A DNA stretch of 64,000 bases from Pantoea eucrina (GCF_001691555.1 NZ_MAYN01000008.1:514617-578616), one strand, 5' to 3'. Numbered from the stretch's first letter, positions 44,862 through 56,733 are shown. Notes: a model not told the origin generated them from the letters alone. Made by a program: numbers and translations.

Positions 44862-46172
44862 ATGAGCAGAGCGCAGCCATTGCTGACGCGTCAGGGCGAA
44901 CGTATCGCGATTACTCACGGGCTGCGTACGCCTTTTGCCCGTCAGGCGAGCGATTTTCACGGCATTCCGGCGCTGGAGCTGGGGCGTATGGTGGTCAGCG
45001 AACTGCTGGTGCGCAGCGAACTGCCGGTTGAAGTCATCGATCAGCTGGTGTTTGGCCAGGTGGTACAAATGCCTGAAGCGCCAAATATTGCGCGCGAAAT
45101 TGTGCTGAGCAGCGGGCTGAGCGTACACACGGACGCCTACAGCGTCAGTCGCGCCTGTGCGACCAGCTTTCAGGCCGTCGCTAACCTTGCTGAAAGCCTG
45201 ATGGCGGGCACCATTGATGCGGGTATTGCCGGCGGCGCCGACTCCTCCTCCGTATTACCGATTGGCGTCAGTAAAACGCTGGCGCGCGCGCTGGTGGATC
45301 TTAACCGGGCGCGAACCTTACCTAAAAAGTTGCAGATCCTGCGGCGTCTGCGCCCGCGCGATCTGCTGCCGGTGCCACCTGCTGTAGCAGAGTATTCAAC
45401 CGGTCTGCGCATGGGGGATACGGCTGAACAGATGGCTAAAACGTACGGCATCACGCGTGAGCAGCAGGACGCGCTGGCGCTGCGCTCACACCAGCGTGCC
45501 GCGCAGGCCTGGCAAAGCGGCGTACTGCAGCAGGAAGTGATGCCCGCCTTTGTGCCGCCGTGGAAAGCGCCGGTTGAGCAGGATAACACCATCCGTTTTA
45601 ACGCCAGCGCGGCAGATTACGCCAGACTGCGGCCCGCTTTTGACCGGCGTCATGGCTCGGTCACCGCGGCAAACAGCACGCCGCTGACCGACGGCGCGGC
45701 AGCGCTTATCCTGATGCGTGAAGGGCGCGCCCGCGAACTGGGGATTGCGCCGCTGGGCTACCTGCGCAGCTACGCATTTACCGCTATTGGTGTGCATACC
45801 GATATGCTGCTGGGGCCGGCTTACGCCTCGCCGCTGGCGCTGGATCGCGCGGGCGTTACGCTGAATGACTTAATGCTGATTGATATGCATGAAGCCTTTG
45901 CCGCGCAGACGTTAGCCAACCTGAAACTGTTCAGCGATGACCGCTTTGCGCGTGAGGTACTCAACCGGCCACAGGCACTGGGTGAGGTTGATGACGCCCG
46001 TTTTAATGTGCTGGGCGGCTCCATCGCCTACGGGCATCCGTTTGCCGCCACCGGTGCACGCATGATAACCCAGACGCTGCATGAGCTGCGGCGTCGCGGC
46101 GGCGGGCTGGGGCTGGTCACCGCCTGTGCAGCGGGAGGCTTAGGTGCCGCAATGGTTCTGGAGGCTGAATAA
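44862..46172 (+). CDS. fadI: 3-ketoacyl-CoA thiolase FadI
   Basis: 436 residues from ATG 44862 (AGGGGAAAATA upstream), exactly the E. coli length. Thiolase fold with the acyl-accepting Cys99 in [11 protein letters not shown], the DMHEAFA active His region, [15 protein letters not shown] and the second catalytic Cys in [12 protein letters not shown]. Performs the last beta-oxidation step in the anaerobic-type FadIJ complex. One-base overlap with fadJ. Confidence 0.96.
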   Translation: MSRAQPLLTRQGERIAITHGLRTPFARQASDFHGIPALELGRMVVSELLVRSELPVEVIDQLVFGQVVQMPEAPNIAREIVLSSGLSVHTDAYSVSRACATSFQAVANLAESLMAGTIDAGIAGGADSSSVLPIGVSKTLARALVDLNRARTLPKKLQILRRLRPRDLLPVPPAVAEYSTGLRMGDTAEQMAKTYGITREQQDALALRSHQRAAQAWQSGVLQQEVMPAFVPPWKAPVEQDNTIRFNASAADYARLRPAFDRRHGSVTAANSTPLTDGAAALILMREGRARELGIAPLGYLRSYAFTAIGVHTDMLLGPAYASPLALDRAGVTLNDLMLIDMHEAFAAQTLANLKLFSDDRFAREVLNRPQALGEVDDARFNVLGGSIAYGHPFAATGARMITQTLHELRRRGGGLGLVTACAAGGLGAAMVLEAE

Positions 46173-48292
46173 TGCAGAATACCGCGTTTGAATTAACCCT
46201 GCGTCCGGATCATGTTGGTGTGATCACCATTGATGTGCCGGGTGAAAAAATGAATACCCTGCGCGCTGAGTTTGCTGCGGAGATCCGTGCGGTCATAGCC
46301 GCAGCCCGTCAGCATCCGCAGCTGGCAGGTCTGATACTGATTTCCGGTAAAGCGGACAATTTTATTGCGGGTGCCGATATCAGCATGATTGACCGCTGTG
46401 ATTCACCCGCTGAAGCTCAGGCGCTGGCAAAGCAGGGCCAGGACGTGATGGCGGAAATCGCCGCGCTGCCGTTTCCGGTGGTGGCGGCAATTCACGGTGC
46501 CTGTCTGGGCGGAGGGCTGGAGCTGGCGCTGGCGTGCGACGCCCGCATCTGTTCGCTGGATGAGAAAACCCGCCTCGGGTTGCCAGAAGTGCAGCTGGGC
46601 CTGCTGCCCGGTTCCGGCGGTACGCAGCGGCTGCCTCAGCTGATCGGGGCGGAGCAGGCGCTGTCGCTGATGCTGAGCGGTAAAGCACTGCGTGCCCGGC
46701 AGGCGCTTAAGCTGGGCCTGGTGGATGATGCCGTGCCGCACGCTATTTTGCTGGCAACAGCAGTGGCGCGCGTACATAAAGGAAAAGGCGCAGCGCGTCC
46801 TCTGCCACAGCGGGCACGTTTTACACAGAGCATCGTAGGCCGGCCGCTGCTGTTTGCGCTGGCAAAGCGCCAGACGGATAAAAAAACGCACGGCAACTAC
46901 CCGGCGACTGCGCGTATTTTGCAGGTGGTGCGCACCGGGCTGGAGCAGGGCAGTCAGGCAGGACATGAGGCCGAGGCGCAGGCGTTTGGCGAACTGGCGC
47001 TGACGCCAGAGTCTGCGGCGCTGCGCAGCCTGTTTTTCGCGTCCACCGCGCTGAAAAAAGCAGCCGCGACAGAGGGGGAGGCGCGCACGCTGCAGCAGGT
47101 GGGTGTGCTGGGCGGGGGGCTAATGGGCGGCGGGATCGCCAGCGTGACGGCGCTGAAGGCGGGACTGCCGGTGCGCATCAAAGATATCCAGCTCAGCGGG
47201 GTCAATCACGCACTGCGCTACAGCTGGGATCTGCTCACGAAGAAAGTCAGGTGGCGTCAGCTGAAACCGGCGGAGCGGCAGCAGCAGATGGCGCGCATCA
47301 GCGGCGGCACCGACTATCAGGGCTTCAGCCAGCGCGATGTGATTATTGAAGCGGTATTTGAAGATCTCGCGCTGAAGCAGCAGATGGTGGCGGAAATTGA
47401 ACAGCACTGCCAGCCCGACACCATTTTTGCTTCGAATACGTCTTCGCTCGCTATCGGCGATATTGCCGCGCAGGCACAGCGGCCGCAAAACATCATCGGG
47501 CTGCACTACTTCAGTCCGGCAGATAAAATGCCGCTGGTGGAAGTGATCCCGCACGCCGCGACGTCAGCTGAAACGCTGGCTACCTCGCTGCGGCTGGCGC
47601 AAAAGCAGGGGAAAACCGCGGTAGTGGTGGCGGATCGTCCGGGTTTTTACGTAAACCGCATTCTCGCGCCTTATATTAATGAAGCATTACGCTGTCTGCT
47701 GGAAGGTGAACCGGTTGAACACATCGACCAGGCGCTGGTAAAAGCGGGTTTCCCGGTAGGGCCATTGCAGCTGCTTGATGAAGTGGGCATCGACACAGGC
47801 AGCAAAATCAGTCCGCTGCTTGAGCAGGCGTATGGCGCGCGCTTTGCTGCACCGCAGGCTGCGGTTGATGCCATTCTCGCTGACGATCGTAAAGGACGAA
47901 AAAACCGCAAAGGGTTTTATCGCTATGAGAAGAGGCGCTGGCCCGGCGCGCGTAAAGCGGATCACAGCCTCTATACGCTGCTCGCTATCAAGCCGGAGGC
48001 ACGTCAGAGTGAACAGCAGATTGCTGAACGCTGCATGCTGATGCTGTTGAATGAGGCTGCGCGTTGCCTGGATGAATCGGTGATCCGTTCGGCACGCGAT
48101 GGTGACATTGCTGCCGTATTCGGCATCGGTTTTCCGCCTTTCCTTGGCGGACCGTTCCGCTATATGGATCGCTACGGCAGCGCTGCGCTGGTGCAGAAAC
48201 TGACGGCACTCGCACAGCAGTACGGCGATCGCTTTACCCCGTGCGAGGCGTTGCTGAAGCGGGCAGAACAGGACGCGCATTTTTACATTTAA
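46172..48292 (+). CDS. fadJ: Fatty acid oxidation complex alpha subunit FadJ
   Basis: 706 residues (E. coli 714). N-terminal enoyl-CoA hydratase domain (1-190) with oxyanion glycines in [15 protein letters not shown] and the [19 protein letters not shown] stretch. 3-hydroxyacyl-CoA dehydrogenase domain from about 310 with NAD motif [13 protein letters not shown], catalytic His in [17 protein letters not shown], and the C-terminal helical repeats. Couples hydration and oxidation of acyl-CoA and feeds FadI. Translation coupled to fadI (TAATG). Confidence 0.96.
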   Translation: MQNTAFELTLRPDHVGVITIDVPGEKMNTLRAEFAAEIRAVIAAARQHPQLAGLILISGKADNFIAGADISMIDRCDSPAEAQALAKQGQDVMAEIAALPFPVVAAIHGACLGGGLELALACDARICSLDEKTRLGLPEVQLGLLPGSGGTQRLPQLIGAEQALSLMLSGKALRARQALKLGLVDDAVPHAILLATAVARVHKGKGAARPLPQRARFTQSIVGRPLLFALAKRQTDKKTHGNYPATARILQVVRTGLEQGSQAGHEAEAQAFGELALTPESAALRSLFFASTALKKAAATEGEARTLQQVGVLGGGLMGGGIASVTALKAGLPVRIKDIQLSGVNHALRYSWDLLTKKVRWRQLKPAERQQQMARISGGTDYQGFSQRDVIIEAVFEDLALKQQMVAEIEQHCQPDTIFASNTSSLAIGDIAAQAQRPQNIIGLHYFSPADKMPLVEVIPHAATSAETLATSLRLAQKQGKTAVVVADRPGFYVNRILAPYINEALRCLLEGEPVEHIDQALVKAGFPVGPLQLLDEVGIDTGSKISPLLEQAYGARFAAPQAAVDAILADDRKGRKNRKGFYRYEKRRWPGARKADHSLYTLLAIKPEARQSEQQIAERCMLMLLNEAARCLDESVIRSARDGDIAAVFGIGFPPFLGGPFRYMDRYGSAALVQKLTALAQQYGDRFTPCEALLKRAEQDAHFYI

Positions 48293-48499
48293 TCACGTTC
48301 GGTAAGAGCAGTGCAGATTCAGCCGCTTAGCACAGCAGGCGCACGATACGTCAGCCGGTAGCGTTTTAGCGGGCGCTTATTTAATGAGCAACCGGTTGAC
48401 TATACTGAAGGCATTGGGGTAAAACACAGCCTTCATTCGCAGAATGAAGCGTCTGGTGCTGCGGTACCGGGCGATATCGACCAACAACAGCGGTGCTTT

Positions 48500-48982
48500 A
48501 TGCAAGTTTTTATCATGCGTCATGGCGATGCAGCTCTGGAAGCCGCGAGCGATTCTGCTCGTCCCCTTACGCTGTGCGGCTGTAACGAATCACGTCAGAT
48601 GGCGAGCTGGCTTAACAACCAGGCGCCGGATATCGGAAGGGTGCTGGTCAGCCCCTATCTCCGTGCCGGGCAGACGCTCGCCACGGTGCGCGAGGCACTG
48701 GATTTGCCGCAAAATCAGGAAGTTCTCCCTGAACTGACGCCGGGTGGTGACCCGGGACAGGTCGCAATGCATTTGCATGCGCTGGCGCTGCAGGGGGTGA
48801 AAGCCGTGCTGGTGATTTCGCATCTGCCGCTGGTAGGATACCTGGTTTCTGAGCTGTGCCCGCAGGAAACGCCGCCTATGTTCGCTACGTCGGCTATCGC
48901 CTGTATCGATTTTAACGCTGATGAGTGCGAGGGCAAACTTTTGTGGCAGGTGAGTCCGGCCAGGCTGGCTAAAGCTATCTGA
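48500..48982 (+). CDS. sixA: Phosphohistidine phosphatase SixA
   Basis: 160 residues of the histidine-phosphatase superfamily with the nucleophile motif MRHGDA (His8) at the N-terminus, SPYLRAGQT, and the second catalytic His in VISHLPLVGYLVSEL. Dephosphorylates phosphohistidine, in E. coli including the PTS protein NPr/ArcB. Single gene with its own 200-bp upstream region. Same place as in E. coli. Confidence 0.95.
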   Translation: MQVFIMRHGDAALEAASDSARPLTLCGCNESRQMASWLNNQAPDIGRVLVSPYLRAGQTLATVREALDLPQNQEVLPELTPGGDPGQVAMHLHALALQGVKAVLVISHLPLVGYLVSELCPQETPPMFATSAIACIDFNADECEGKLLWQVSPARLAKAI

Positions 48983-48995
48983 TTCCCCTTCATAC

Positions 48996-49211
48996 TTCAG
49001 GCCGCAGCAGCGTTGGCTGCGTGCTTTCACCCCGGTCACTTACTGATGTAAGCTCCCGGGATTCATTTACTTGCCGCCTTGCTGCAACCTGAATTATTTC
49101 GGGGAATTTGTGTGTTCAGGCTGCAGCCGCACTGGCTGCGTGCTTTCACCCCGGTCACTTACTGATGTAAGCTCCCGGGGATTCATTTACTTGCCGCCTT
49201 GCTGCAACCTG
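48996..49211. repeat. Tandem pair of about 97-bp hairpin repeats
   Basis: Copy 1 at 48996-49092 and copy 2 at 49115-49211 are nearly identical (a few substitutions and one extra G). Each begins TTCAGGCYGCAGC and ends GCTGCAACCTG(AA), which are mutually inverted. An inner palindrome is CCCGGTCACTTAC / GTAAGCTCCCGGG. Each copy could fold as one long imperfect hairpin, resembling a MITE or palindromic intergenic unit. They fill most of the 241-bp gap between sixA and smrB. Confidence 0.88.
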
Positions 49212-49223
49212 TAACCTCATCTG

Positions 49224-49772
49224 CTAAGGCAATTCAGGCGGTTGCCACTCTTCTACCTCAATCAGCACCAGTAATGCGGCGTCGCCGCCGAACAGTTTAG
49301 GTGCCTGGTGAAAAGCCATCACATGCGGGTGCTGCGCCAGCCAAAGTGGCGTCTGCTGTTTAAGAATATGTTTTCCGTGGCCGGTCATGACGCTGGCGCA
49401 AAAAATGTGTTCGCGGCGGCAGGCGGCGATCAGCGCACCCAGCTCCTGCTTCGCCTGCATCTGCGTCAGTCCGTGCAGGTCGAGAAATATTTCCGGCGTA
49501 TAGTCACCACGACGCAGCTTCTTCAGTTCATAGTGGCTGACGTCAGCGCGTACATAGCGCACCGGGCCGTCGCTGGAGAGCAGCGGCTGAAACTCGTCGG
49601 AAAAATAGTGGCTGTTGTCAGCCTGCTCGGAAAGCAGACGTTTCAGCGGTACTTCCCGGGTTTTTACCGCAGGTTTATGTACGATAGTGTCCTGTTTCAG
49701 CTTACGCGTCCCGGTCATTAACTGACGAAACAGCGCCTGATCGTCGTCGTTCAGCGGCGTCTTTTTACTCAT
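49224..49772 (-). CDS. smrB: Ribosome rescue endonuclease SmrB
   Basis: 182 residues (E. coli 183). N-terminal helical extension, then the Smr domain (about 85-180) with [20 protein letters not shown] (the DLHG motif), [18 protein letters not shown] (the TGxG motif) and the [11 protein letters not shown] end. Cleaves mRNA at collided ribosomes. Divergent from prmB, as in E. coli. Confidence 0.96.
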   Translation of the reverse strand: MSKKTPLNDDDQALFRQLMTGTRKLKQDTIVHKPAVKTREVPLKRLLSEQADNSHYFSDEFQPLLSSDGPVRYVRADVSHYELKKLRRGDYTPEIFLDLHGLTQMQAKQELGALIAACRREHIFCASVMTGHGKHILKQQTPLWLAQHPHVMAFHQAPKLFGGDAALLVLIEVEEWQPPELP

Positions 49773-49926
49773 GGCGGGAAAATTCTTTCAACGTTGCAGT
49801 TTACCGGGCTGATACCTTACCGCTAAGCGCTGACAAATGTCAGCTTTTTCGCCTCGCTGCGCTGAATTCTGGTCCGCTTCATGGCAAACTATCGGCCGAT
49901 TGATTTTATGGCCTGCGGAGGGCTAC

Positions 49927-50859
49927 GTGGACAAGATTTTCGTCGATGAGGCAGTAAACGAACTGCACACTATTCAGGATATGCTGCGCTGGGCCGTCAG
50001 CCGTTTTTCGGCGGCTGGCATCTGGTACGGCCACGGCACGGATAATCCCTGGGACGAAGCGGTCCAACTGGTTCTGCCCACGCTGTGGCTGCCGCTCGAT
50101 ATTCCTGAAGATATGCGCCATGCGCGCCTGACTGCCAGTGAACGGCATCGTATTGTTGAGCGGGTCATCCGCCGCGTGAATGAGCGTATTCCGGTCGCTT
50201 ATCTGACCAACAAAGCCTGGTTCTGCGGACATGAGTTTTATGTTGATGAGCGAGTGCTGGTCCCGCGTTCACCGATTGGTGAGCTGATTGAAAACCGTTT
50301 TGCCGGTCTGCTCGCCAGCCAGCCGCAGCATATTCTGGATATGTGCACCGGCAGCGGCTGCATCGCTATCGCCTGCGCCTATGCGTTTCCTGAAGCGGAA
50401 GTGGATGCAGTGGATATCTCCCACGATGCGCTGGCCGTGGCGGAGCAAAACATCGAAGAGCATGGCCTGCTGCATCACGTGACGCCGATTCGCGCCGATC
50501 TGTTCCGCAACCTGCCACCGGTTAAATATGACCTGATCGTCACCAATCCGCCTTACGTTGACGCGGAAGATATGGGCGATCTGCCTGGCGAATATCATCA
50601 CGAACCGGAACTTGGTCTGGCAGCCGGCAGCGATGGCCTGAAGCTGGTACGCCGCATTCTCGCCTGTGCGCCTGACTATCTGAGCGAACAGGGCGTGCTG
50701 ATTTGCGAAGTCGGTAACAGCATGGTGCATATGATCGAGCAATATCCTGACGTGCCGTTTACCTGGCTGGAGTTTGATAACGGTGGCGACGGCGTCTTTA
50801 TGCTGACGCGCGAGCAGATCGTTGCAGCACAGCACCATTTCTCCTTTTTTAAAGATTAA
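49927..50859 (+). CDS. prmB: Ribosomal protein uL3 glutamine methyltransferase PrmB
   Basis: 310 residues from GTG 49927 with a GGAGG site; E. coli PrmB is also 310 and starts [13 protein letters not shown]-terminal helical domain, then a SAM-binding Rossmann core with [14 protein letters not shown] and the catalytic NPPY motif ([12 protein letters not shown]). Methylates glutamine 150 of ribosomal protein L3. aroC follows after 46 bp in the same direction. Confidence 0.97.
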   Translation: MDKIFVDEAVNELHTIQDMLRWAVSRFSAAGIWYGHGTDNPWDEAVQLVLPTLWLPLDIPEDMRHARLTASERHRIVERVIRRVNERIPVAYLTNKAWFCGHEFYVDERVLVPRSPIGELIENRFAGLLASQPQHILDMCTGSGCIAIACAYAFPEAEVDAVDISHDALAVAEQNIEEHGLLHHVTPIRADLFRNLPPVKYDLIVTNPPYVDAEDMGDLPGEYHHEPELGLAAGSDGLKLVRRILACAPDYLSEQGVLICEVGNSMVHMIEQYPDVPFTWLEFDNGGDGVFMLTREQIVAAQHHFSFFKD

Positions 50860-50905
50860 TTTGCGGCGCGCCTGAGCGCCCGCACTATGGCAACAAGGAG
50901 CCATC

Positions 50906-51991
50906 ATGGCCGGAAACAGCATTGGACAACTTTTTCGCGTTACCACGTTTGGCGAGTCGCACGGTCTTGCGCTGGGCTGCATCGTTGACGGCGTGCCACC
51001 CGGTATTCCGCTGACCGAAGCCGATATCCAGCACGATCTCGACCGCCGCCGTCCCGGCACCTCGCGCTATACCACCCAGCGTCGCGAGCCGGATCAGGTG
51101 AAAATTTTGTCTGGTGTGTTTGAAGGGGTGACCACTGGCACCTCTATCGGCCTGTTAATTGAGAATACCGATCAGCGTTCGCAGGATTACGGCGCAATCA
51201 AAGATCTGTTCCGGCCTGGCCACGCGGACTACACCTACGAGCAGAAATATGGTCTGCGCGACTATCGCGGTGGCGGACGCTCCTCAGCGCGCGAAACCGC
51301 CATGCGCGTGGCCGCCGGTGCTATCGCCAAAAAATATCTGCAGCAGCAGCACGGTGTTGTGGTGCGGGGTTATCTGGCGCAGATTGGCGACGTCGCCTGT
51401 GAGCTGAAAGACTGGAGCATCGTGGAAGAGAACCCGTTTTTCTGCCCGGACGCCAGCAAGCTGGAGGCGCTGGATACGCTGATGCGCGCTCTGAAGAAAG
51501 AGGGCGACTCTATTGGCGCAAAAGTCACCGTCATGGCGGAAAACGTCCCACCAGGCCTCGGTGAGCCGGTGTTTGATCGTCTTGATGCCGATCTGGCGCA
51601 TGCGCTGATGAGCATCAACGCCGTTAAAGGCGTGGAGATTGGGGATGGCTTTGCCGTCGTCAACCAGCGCGGCAGCGAACATCGCGACGAAATCCGCACA
51701 GATGGCTTTCAGAGCAACCACGCCGGCGGCATCCTCGGCGGCATCAGCAGCGGGCAGACCATCAGCGCCAATCTGGCGATGAAACCGACCTCCAGCATTA
51801 CCGTACCGGGTAACACCATCACCCGCACGGGCGAGGAGGTAGAGATGATCACCAAAGGGCGGCACGATCCCTGCGTGGGCATTCGCGCCGTACCCATTGC
51901 GGAAGCGATGATGGCGATAGTGCTGATGGATCACCTGTTACGCCAGCGCGGGCAAAACGCTGACGTTAACAGCAGCGTGCCGCGCTGGTGA
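50906..51991 (+). CDS. aroC: Chorismate synthase
   Basis: 361 residues as in E. coli. Signature regions: [20 protein letters not shown] at the start, [26 protein letters not shown], and the late [19 protein letters not shown]-dependent enzyme converting 5-enolpyruvylshikimate 3-phosphate to chorismate, the branch point of aromatic synthesis. AAGGAGCC upstream of the ATG. The neighbouring mepA start overlaps or abuts its stop. Confidence 0.98.
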   Translation: MAGNSIGQLFRVTTFGESHGLALGCIVDGVPPGIPLTEADIQHDLDRRRPGTSRYTTQRREPDQVKILSGVFEGVTTGTSIGLLIENTDQRSQDYGAIKDLFRPGHADYTYEQKYGLRDYRGGGRSSARETAMRVAAGAIAKKYLQQQHGVVVRGYLAQIGDVACELKDWSIVEENPFFCPDASKLEALDTLMRALKKEGDSIGAKVTVMAENVPPGLGEPVFDRLDADLAHALMSINAVKGVEIGDGFAVVNQRGSEHRDEIRTDGFQSNHAGGILGGISSGQTISANLAMKPTSSITVPGNTITRTGEEVEMITKGRHDPCVGIRAVPIAEAMMAIVLMDHLLRQRGQNADVNSSVPRW

Positions 51992-51996
51992 GCCTG

Positions 51997-52824
51997 ATGA
52001 TGCGCCGCGCTCTGCTCACTCTCGCCGCGCTGCTGGGTAGCGCGGTCGCCGTTGCCGCCACGCCGTGGCAGCAGATCCAGCACCCGGTTTCCGGGGCGCC
52101 GCAGTCGATTGGCGGCTTCGCCAATGGCTGTATCATTGGCGCACAGGCGCTGCCGCTTGACGCACCGGCCTATCAGGTCATGCGTCAGGACCAGCGCCGC
52201 TACTACGGCCATCCCGATTTGATCGCCTTTATTCAGCGCCTCAGCACTCAGACCCGTCAGCTGCAGCTGGGGCAGGTGCTGATTGGCGATATGGGAATGG
52301 CGGCCGGTGGACGTTTCAGCAGTGGCCACGCCAGTCATCAGACCGGACTGGATGTGGACATCTGGCTGCAGCTGCCAAAGAGCCGCTGGAGCGCGCAGCA
52401 GCTGCTGAAGCCGCAGCCGCTGGATCTGGTGGCGCCGGATGATAAACAGGTGATCGCCCGCCACTGGCAGCCGCAGATCGACAGCCTGATCAAGCTGGCC
52501 GCGAAAGACAGCGACGTCACGCGGATTTTTGTGAATCCGGCGATCAAAAAGCAGCTGTGCGCCGATGCCGGCAGCGATCGCGCGTGGCTGCATAAAGTAC
52601 GTCCGTGGTTTGCGCATCGGGCGCATATGCATGTGCGCCTGCGCTGTCCGGCCGGCAGCCTGGAATGTGAAGATCAGCCGCCGCCGCTACCGGGAGACGG
52701 TTGCGGAGCGGAGCTGGAGAGCTGGTTTCTGCCGAAAAAGCCCGGCAGCACGCCGCCGGTAAAAAAAGCACCGCCGCCGCTGCCGCCATCCTGCCAGGCG
52801 CTGCTGGATAACCACCGGCTCTGA
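51997..52824 (+). CDS. mepA: Penicillin-insensitive murein endopeptidase MepA
   Basis: 275 residues from ATG 51997; a GTG at 51988 overlapping the aroC stop is the alternative. Signal peptide [20 protein letters not shown], then the LAS metallopeptidase fold with zinc ligands in [21 protein letters not shown] (HxxH-type, with Asp in LDVDIW) and [12 protein letters not shown]. Cleaves D-alanyl-meso-DAP crosslinks in the periplasm. The C-terminus is Pro-rich and longer than strictly needed. Follows aroC as in E. coli. Confidence 0.94.
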   Translation: MMRRALLTLAALLGSAVAVAATPWQQIQHPVSGAPQSIGGFANGCIIGAQALPLDAPAYQVMRQDQRRYYGHPDLIAFIQRLSTQTRQLQLGQVLIGDMGMAAGGRFSSGHASHQTGLDVDIWLQLPKSRWSAQQLLKPQPLDLVAPDDKQVIARHWQPQIDSLIKLAAKDSDVTRIFVNPAIKKQLCADAGSDRAWLHKVRPWFAHRAHMHVRLRCPAGSLECEDQPPPLPGDGCGAELESWFLPKKPGSTPPVKKAPPPLPPSCQALLDNHRL

Positions 52825-52894
52825 ATACGTCTTCCGGCGCGCAATGGCCATCGCCCCGCGCCGGGCTTGTCTGCTACCTGCTGCGAGAAGTGAA

Positions 52895-53692
52895 ATGGAC
52901 CTTTTTATCGTCAGCCCGCTTATCCTTGGCGTACTGTTTTTTGTCGCCATACTGGCCGCCTTTATTGACTCAATAGCCGGTGGCGGCGGGTTGCTGACCG
53001 TTCCTTCGCTGCTGGCGGCCGGGCTGTCACCGGCGCAGGCGCTTGCCACTAATAAGCTGCAGTCGGTCGGCGGCTCTTTCTCTGCCAGTCTCTATTTTGT
53101 CCGTCGTGGCGCTGTAAACCTGCGTGCCCAGCGGCTGAACATTGCGATGACGTTTCTCGGTGCGGTCGGCGGCACGCTGCTGATCCAGCATATCCAGGCC
53201 GATATCCTGCGGCAGATCCTGCCGCTGCTGCTTATCGCCATTGGGCTCTGGTTCCTGCTCATGCCGCGTCTGGGAGAAGTGGATCGCGAACATCGTCTGC
53301 AGGGCGTGGCGTTTGCGCTGGTGGGCGGCGGCTGTGTGGGCTTCTATGATGGCTTCTTCGGCCCGGGGGCCGGATCCTTTTACGCACTCGCCTTTGTCAC
53401 GCTATGCGGTTTCAACCTCGCCAAAGCAACGGCGCATGCCAAAGTACTGAATTTCACCTCCAACTTTGCCAGCCTGCTGTTCTTTATGTTTGGCGGCAAG
53501 CTGGTGTGGGGAACCGGCGTGGTGATGCTGCTCGGCGCATTTATCGGGGCACGGCTTGGTGCCCGGCTGGTGCTGAGCCGCGGTCAGCGGCTGATCCGCC
53601 CGATGGTCGTGACCGTTTCTGCGGTCATGAGCGCCAAACTGCTGTGGGACAGCCACGGGGCCGACATACTGACCTGGTTTGCAGCAGGATAA
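52895..53692 (+). CDS. yfcA: TauE/SafE-family membrane protein YfcA
   Basis: 265 residues from ATG 52895 with GAGAAGTGAA upstream; a longer frame from 52844 adds 17 residues that do not match. About eight helices in two TauE repeats; DSIAGGGGLLTVPSLLAAG in the first and FYDGFFGPGAGSF in the second are the family marks, both matching E. coli YfcA (269). Likely exports or imports small sulfur- or carboxyl-containing anions; the substrate is not known. Confidence 0.94.
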   Translation: MDLFIVSPLILGVLFFVAILAAFIDSIAGGGGLLTVPSLLAAGLSPAQALATNKLQSVGGSFSASLYFVRRGAVNLRAQRLNIAMTFLGAVGGTLLIQHIQADILRQILPLLLIAIGLWFLLMPRLGEVDREHRLQGVAFALVGGGCVGFYDGFFGPGAGSFYALAFVTLCGFNLAKATAHAKVLNFTSNFASLLFFMFGGKLVWGTGVVMLLGAFIGARLGARLVLSRGQRLIRPMVVTVSAVMSAKLLWDSHGADILTWFAAG

Positions 53693-53751
53693 ACCCGACT
53701 CGTCAAATCGCGCCGCCGGTGCGACAATGGCGCCAGATGATTAACTGACAG

Positions 53752-54303
53752 ATGACTATGCCGACAGAACACCACTATCAGCAGCTGATCGACATCTTCG
53801 ACGGCTGCTTTGCTGAGACTTTTAAGACACGTCTAATTAAAGGGGATGACGAACCAATTTATCTTCCGGCAGATGCGGAATCACCCTGGCATCGCGTGGT
53901 TTTTGCGCATGGATTCTACGCCAGCGCGCTGCATGAAATTTCGCACTGGTGTATTGCGGGCGACGCACGGCGTCAGCAGGTTGATTTTGGCTACTGGTAC
54001 TGCCCTGACGGGCGCGATGCGCAGACGCAGAGCCAGTTTGAAGCGGTCGAAATAAAACCGCAGGCGCTGGAGTGGTTGTTCTGCGTCGCGGCGGACTTTC
54101 CCTTTAATGTCAGCTGTGACAATCTCGAGGGCGATTGTGAACCCGATCGCATTGCGTTTCAGCGCAGAGTCCATGCCCAGGTTATGCACTACCTGGAGCA
54201 GGGGATCCCGGCTCGCCCGGCTCAGTTTATTGCGGCGCTGAACCGCTATTATGGTACGCCAGCGCTCACTGCAGCGCAGTTTCCGTGGCCGGAAACGCTT
54301 TAA
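53752..54303 (+). CDS. epmC: Elongation factor P hydroxylase EpmC
   Basis: 183 residues (ATG at 53752; a second ATG 6 bases on). E. coli YfcM/EpmC is 182. The metal-binding HEISHW motif plus the later acidic residues (PQALEWLF) are conserved. Hydroxylates the beta-lysylated Lys of EF-P, completing the modification begun by EpmA and EpmB. Same order as E. coli: yfcA-epmC-yfcL. Confidence 0.95.
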   Translation: MTMPTEHHYQQLIDIFDGCFAETFKTRLIKGDDEPIYLPADAESPWHRVVFAHGFYASALHEISHWCIAGDARRQQVDFGYWYCPDGRDAQTQSQFEAVEIKPQALEWLFCVAADFPFNVSCDNLEGDCEPDRIAFQRRVHAQVMHYLEQGIPARPAQFIAALNRYYGTPALTAAQFPWPETL

Positions 54304-54333
54304 TTCGCCTGCTTAACATGAAAGGAATGAGAG

Positions 54334-54615
54334 ATGATCGTAGAATTTGAGTCCCGCATTCTGGCGCTGATTGACGATATGGTCGACCACGCCAGTGATG
54401 ATGAACTGTTTGCCAGCGGTTATCTGCGCGGCCATCTGACGCTGGCGGTCGCGGAAATTGAGCAGAGCGGTGAACATACGCCGGAAGCGCTGCAGATTGT
54501 CGTGTCCAGAAGCCTGCAGAATGCTATCGCCGCAGGTGAACTCTCACCGCGCGATCAGGCGCTGGTGGTCGGCATGTGGGATAATCTGTTTAGCCAGGCA
54601 CGTCAGACCGCCTGA
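54334..54615 (+). CDS. yfcL: YfcL family protein
   Basis: 93 residues, matches E. coli YfcL (92) throughout ([35 protein letters not shown]). Acidic cytosolic helical protein of unknown function. GAATGAGAG ribosome region upstream; convergent with mnmC. Confidence 0.92.
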   Translation: MIVEFESRILALIDDMVDHASDDELFASGYLRGHLTLAVAEIEQSGEHTPEALQIVVSRSLQNAIAAGELSPRDQALVVGMWDNLFSQARQTA

Positions 54616-54619
54616 TACG

Positions 54620-54639
54620 CGGGGCGACCGTTCGCCCCG
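54620..54639. terminator. Hairpin between yfcL and mnmC
   Basis: CGGGGCGA-CCGT-TCGCCCCG, 8-bp perfect stem just after the yfcL stop and just before the mnmC stop. No clear T-run; probably shared. Confidence 0.55.
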
Positions 54640-54643
54640 GCTG

Positions 54644-56656
54644 TCAGCGTCCCGCCTTTTTTCCCTTCAGCAATTTACGCACCCAGTAGCGGTTTGGATT
54701 CAGCGCCGCCAGCGTTGGTGCGTCCAGCGGCTGCGGCTCACCGCTCATTTGCGCTGCCAGCACTTCAGCTGCCAGCGGCGCGCTGCAGAGTCCGCGCGAT
54801 CCCAGCGCGCCCAGCACGAACAGCCCGTGATAGTGCGGTGCTTCAGCTATCTTCTCTCCGCGGGCGCGCTGTCCCGGCAGGTCAGCATACTGCGCCAGCG
54901 TGGCAGCGTAATCCGGCAGGCTGCCGCTCATCGGCAGATGATCGCGCGTGGCGCAGCGCACGCCGACCCGCGCCTCGTTATGACTGAGATCAATCTCATG
55001 TGGCCAGGCTGCCTGCGGCAGACACGCAATCAGGCGCTGCCGGTTGCTCTGCTGGTCATCGGCACGAAAAGCGGTTGCGGTGTCACCCCGGTGATAGCTG
55101 GCACCAATGCAGTGCGTGCCAAACGTCGGGCTGACGGGCGTCAGATAGCCATCGTAACAAAGTACGCTCTGCAGCGTTGCCAGCGTTGCTGACGAGGGCG
55201 CATGGCTTACCTGACCTGCGACCGGGTAGACCGGCAGATCCTGACTCTGTTCCAGCGTCCGCAGCGCATGCCCGTTGGCCAGTACGACATTCTGATGCTG
55301 CACATCGGCCTGAGCGGAAAAGTGCAGCGTCCAGCCGGGTTCATGCGGCGTCAGCTGTGTAACCCGGTGCAGCCAGTGCAGGCGCAGGCCCTGCGTCTGA
55401 GCCTGCTCCAGCAGGTTGCTGGTAAGCTGAGAAGGGGAGATCCATCCGCCACGCGGATAACAGATGCCACCCATGCCCAGCGTGACGCCCGCCAGCTGTT
55501 CCGCTTCAGCCGGTGATACGCCGTAAGCGATATCCGGCGGCAGCGACAGGGACAGCATCTGCGCAATTTTATCTGCGCTTTTTTCATCCCACGCCAGCTG
55601 CAGCACGCCGCACCAGCTGTGTTCAGCGCTGGCCGGCAGGCTATCGTAGAGGCGACGCGCGAAGCTGAAAGCGGCAGGGAAAAACTGCGCCAGCGCAGGG
55701 TCGTGCTGATTCAGTAAGGGATAGAGCGCCGCCTGACGATTGCCGGATGCGCCCAGCGCCGGGGCCTCATCGGCGCAGTAGAGCGTGACGCGCCAGCCGC
55801 GGCGCAGCAAGGCCAGCGCCAGTAACGCACTGGCGACGCCGCCGCCAATAATGGCGACATCCTGGCCTGCTGCTTCAGGCCGCGCATACCACGGCTGCGC
55901 GGATGGCAGCGCCACGGCATGCGCCAGCGTACCGGTAAGCATTTCACGCTTATGCGCAAAACCTTTGCGTTTGCTGACGGTGAATCCCGCGTCCTGCAGT
56001 CCACGCCGGACAAAACCCGCAGCGGTAAAGGTTGCCAGCGTTCCCCCGGCACGCGCCAGCCGCGCCAGAGCGCTGAACAGCGCCGGAGTCCACATATCCG
56101 GGTTTTTAGACGGCGCAAACCCGTCCAGGAACCAGGCGTCAACCTGACCCTGCAGGCTCTCATCAAACTCTGTTATCAGCGTATTAATGTCGCCAAACCA
56201 GAGGTCTAGCGTCACCCGTCCACCGTCAAACAGCAGCCGCTGACAGCCCGGCAGCGCTGCTGGCCACTGCAGCTGCAGCTGGGTCGCCCACGGTGCCAGC
56301 TCCGGCCAGCGGGCCTGCGCCGCGGTGAGGTCTGCCTGCGTCAGCGGATACTTTTCACAGCTGATAAAGTGCAGACGCTGCAGCGCAGCCGCAGGCTGCT
56401 GCGCACGAAACTGATCGAAGGCCTGCCATAACGTGAGAAAGTTCAGACCGGTGCCAAAGCCGCTCTCCGCCACAATAAACAGATCGCGCGTATGCGTGCT
56501 GAAACGCTGCGGCAGCTGATTACCGCCGAGAAACACATAGCGGGTCTCTTCCAGTCCATTATCGTTAGAGAAATAGACATCATCGAACGCTCGGGAAACA
56601 GGTGTACCCTGATCGTTCCAGGTTAATTGCGCATGTTCAACCGGGGATAATTTCAC
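54644..56656 (-). CDS. mnmC: Bifunctional tRNA modification enzyme MnmC
   Basis: 670 residues with a GTG start (56654-56656) aligned to the E. coli beginning. N-terminal SAM-dependent methyltransferase domain (about 1-245; [16 protein letters not shown]-like motif, with [12 protein letters not shown]). C-terminal FAD-dependent oxidoreductase (about 260-end; dinucleotide motif [20 protein letters not shown]). It removes the carboxymethyl group and methylates to finish mnm5s2U34 in tRNA. Convergent with yfcL and divergent from fabB as in E. coli. Confidence 0.96.
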   Translation of the reverse strand: MKLSPVEHAQLTWNDQGTPVSRAFDDVYFSNDNGLEETRYVFLGGNQLPQRFSTHTRDLFIVAESGFGTGLNFLTLWQAFDQFRAQQPAAALQRLHFISCEKYPLTQADLTAAQARWPELAPWATQLQLQWPAALPGCQRLLFDGGRVTLDLWFGDINTLITEFDESLQGQVDAWFLDGFAPSKNPDMWTPALFSALARLARAGGTLATFTAAGFVRRGLQDAGFTVSKRKGFAHKREMLTGTLAHAVALPSAQPWYARPEAAGQDVAIIGGGVASALLALALLRRGWRVTLYCADEAPALGASGNRQAALYPLLNQHDPALAQFFPAAFSFARRLYDSLPASAEHSWCGVLQLAWDEKSADKIAQMLSLSLPPDIAYGVSPAEAEQLAGVTLGMGGICYPRGGWISPSQLTSNLLEQAQTQGLRLHWLHRVTQLTPHEPGWTLHFSAQADVQHQNVVLANGHALRTLEQSQDLPVYPVAGQVSHAPSSATLATLQSVLCYDGYLTPVSPTFGTHCIGASYHRGDTATAFRADDQQSNRQRLIACLPQAAWPHEIDLSHNEARVGVRCATRDHLPMSGSLPDYAATLAQYADLPGQRARGEKIAEAPHYHGLFVLGALGSRGLCSAPLAAEVLAAQMSGEPQPLDAPTLAALNPNRYWVRKLLKGKKAGR

Positions 56657-56733
56657 GGGAAAGGCTCATTTTTCAGGCAGTGGCGCGATTTTAGCGAGTG
56701 GCGTCACATGACGCAAATTTACAAAAGGAAATG

